From a virus: a DNA stretch of 27,330 nt. A program made the position numbers and the translations under genes. Positions within the stretch are counted from its first letter, which is position 1. Each line of letters starts with the position of its first letter. A model generated the notes under the pieces. The model made no database searches. It worked only from the letters and a program-made list of their open reading frames with translations, and was not told where the DNA came from. Positions 26,634 through 27,330 of the stretch are shown here, piece by piece. Location of the stretch: positions 1 to 27,330 of the IMG/VR virus record IMGVR_UViG_3300020385_000046; one strand, written 5' to 3'.

Positions 26634-27062
26634 TTATACACGTTTTTTTAAAGTTGTCAAATATTCTTCAAACAACTTTAATTCCATTTGTTGTGCTTCA
26701 ATCTCCCAAGGTTGATCAGAATAGTCTGTCTCTGTGTGATCTATGCCCTTCCAAAGGCGTTTGCCACGTTTATCTTTAAGATTCCCTTTGACATGTTGAT
26801 AAACGTGCCACAGTTCATGTAGGAGGGTTTGAGTGTATGGGATTACATCCATACGATTGTGCAATTCAATCTCAAAATCTCTAGGCCTACTGTCACTATC
26901 GATAACAGAACACCAACCGAGCACACCTTCCCGCAACAATCCACGATGATTGATTTTTATGTCAAGATTATGACGTGGCAGATACTTTGCAATAAACCAT
27001 ACCACGATGTCTTCACATCTCCTGCGGCTATAGTTGTAACCAGTGGTCTCAAGATAAAGCAT
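26634..27062 (-). CDS. HExxH zinc metalloprotease-like protein (SprT-like)
   Basis: 142 residues from ATG 27062. The zinc site HELWH at 82-86 in LLHELWHVYQH and a glutamate in QPWEIEA (120/122) fit SprT/gluzincin-type metallopeptidases. The N-terminal half has DIKINHRGLLREGVLGWCSV, a beta-rich SprT-like lead-in. Such phage enzymes may cleave host proteins. It overlaps the C-terminal frame of the 26957-27169 gene by more than 100 bases; either the upstream gene is really shorter, or one frame is shifted. Confidence 0.82.
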   Translation of the reverse strand: MLYLETTGYNYSRRRCEDIVVWFIAKYLPRHNLDIKINHRGLLREGVLGWCSVIDSDSRPRDFEIELHNRMDVIPYTQTLLHELWHVYQHVKGNLKDKRGKRLWKGIDHTETDYSDQPWEIEAQQMELKLFEEYLTTLKKRV

Positions 27063-27169
27063 TGATTGCAATAGAAGTGACACGAGTTCCCCACTGCATC
27101 ATCCACATAAATGATGCGATGAAGATTAGTTTTTGTATTCCAGAGAGTTGCATTGATTTTTTTACTCAT
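26957..27169 (-). CDS. Small protein with CxxxCxxC, overlapping the metalloprotease
   Basis: 70 residues: MSKKINATLWNTKTNLHRII, YVDDAVGNSCHFYCNQCFIL. The ATG is fused to repeat copy 16, and the first 38 residues with SCHFYCNQC look like a real zinc-binding-type protein. The remaining residues (about 106 bases) overlap the metalloprotease in another frame and look like read-through. Possible explanations are an overlapping gene or a lost stop/frameshift close to 27060. Confidence 0.5.
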   Translation of the reverse strand: MSKKINATLWNTKTNLHRIIYVDDAVGNSCHFYCNQCFILRPLVTTIAAGDVKTSWYGLLQSICHVIILT

Positions 27170-27195
27170 ATTAGATACACTTTACAAGGCCGGCC
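27168..27195 (-). repeat. Junction repeat, copy 16 (28 bases, start inside)
   Basis: Coding strand: GGCCGGCCTT, GTAAAGTGT, ATCTAATAT then G. Two bases shorter than the others; last copy before the divergent plus-strand gene. Confidence 0.86.
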
Positions 27196-27202
27196 TATTG
27201 CA

Positions 27203-27231
27203 TTGACATCTATATGACCATCATATATAAT
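27203..27231 (+). promoter_or_regulatory. Perfect consensus sigma-70 promoter
   Basis: Plus strand: TTGACA (27203-27208), exactly 17 bases, TATAAT (27226-27231). It faces the oxygenase gene at 27254, whose ATG is 22 bases after the -10. Confidence 0.85.
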
Positions 27232-27253
27232 CTATATCAAATGACTCTATAGT

Positions 27254-27330
27254 ATGGCACAAGACGAATTGCTTTCGTTATTTCCAACACCAGTTCTTAT
27301 TGCACAATATCCTGTGCCTTATGAGAAGGA
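27254..27330 (+). CDS. 2OG-Fe(II) oxygenase family protein, N-terminus only (partial, runs off window)
   Basis: The 25 visible residues are MAQDELLSLFPTPVLIAQYP then VPYEK. LLSLFPTPVLIA is the typical start of the TIGR02466-type 2OG-Fe(II) oxygenases of cyanophages; the metal-binding residues are off the window. It is the only plus-strand gene here. The start is preceded by CTCTATAGTATGG, the same TATAGTATG string that ends several minus-strand junction repeats. Confidence 0.65.
   Translation, partial: MAQDELLSLFPTPVLIAQYPVPYEK

Noticed and set aside
10172-27195. CRISPR array or transposon ends formed by the 16 repeats.
   Set aside because: Spacing is irregular and gene-sized, all intervals carry genes, and all copies have the same orientation without target duplications or a transposase.
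1-27330. tRNA genes, expected in many cyanomyoviruses.
   Set aside because: I saw no cloverleaf with TTC(A/G)A and matching acceptor arms by eye; a tRNA scan would be decisive.

Overview
The window is part of the genome of a T4-like myovirus infecting marine picocyanobacteria (Synechococcus/Prochlorococcus cyanomyovirus). The evidence is gene content: baseplate genes in T4 order (gp25, gp6, then a giant structural protein with a YHYH-like domain), a small glycosyltransferase next to a 64-residue protein beginning MKKLVSSKVRF, 2OG-Fe(II) oxygenases, a DUF4385 protein, a T4-type capsid-targeting N-terminus, and dozens of very small tightly packed genes. Base composition is AT-rich. Family names come from memory of these phages; no search was run.

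Layout. 1-7367 is the baseplate block (minus strand): giant protein, gp6, gp25. 7399-9364 holds conserved structural-neighbourhood genes ending in a glycosyltransferase. From about 9400 to 27250 lies an accessory region of about 55 mostly tiny genes, all on the minus strand, often joined by ATGA stop/start overlaps. It includes an RNA/DNA-ligase-like nucleotidyltransferase, an SF2 helicase, a probable packaged internal protein, two 2OG oxygenases, an AbrB-like protein, DUF4385, a ParB-like protein and an HExxH metalloprotease. At 27254 a plus-strand gene starts behind a perfect TTGACA-17-TATAAT promoter.

The main unexplained structure is a 30-bp repeat present 16 times between 10172 and 27195, always in the same orientation and at gene junctions in the accessory region, never in the baseplate block. 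On the coding strand it reads RGCCGGCCYT, then NTAAANYGT, then NYCYATARTRT. The CCGGCCYTNTAAA core is invariant in all 16. It often supplies the stop codon of the upstream gene (four proteins end in -PAL from it) and in seven copies runs directly into the ATG of the next gene. It behaves like a stop-start linker between exchangeable gene cassettes, comparable in concept to the promoter/stem-loop cassettes of enteric T4-like phages but different in sequence.

A second signal layer is made of near-consensus sigma-70 promoters with exact 17-bp spacers (9388-9416, 9826-9854, 10902-10930, 17859-17887, 23280-23308, 27203-27231). Two of them are interwoven with hairpins. A 470-bp gene-free region (10873-11342) carries three DnaA-box-like sequences at about 21-bp spacing beside an AT-rich tract and is a candidate replication origin.
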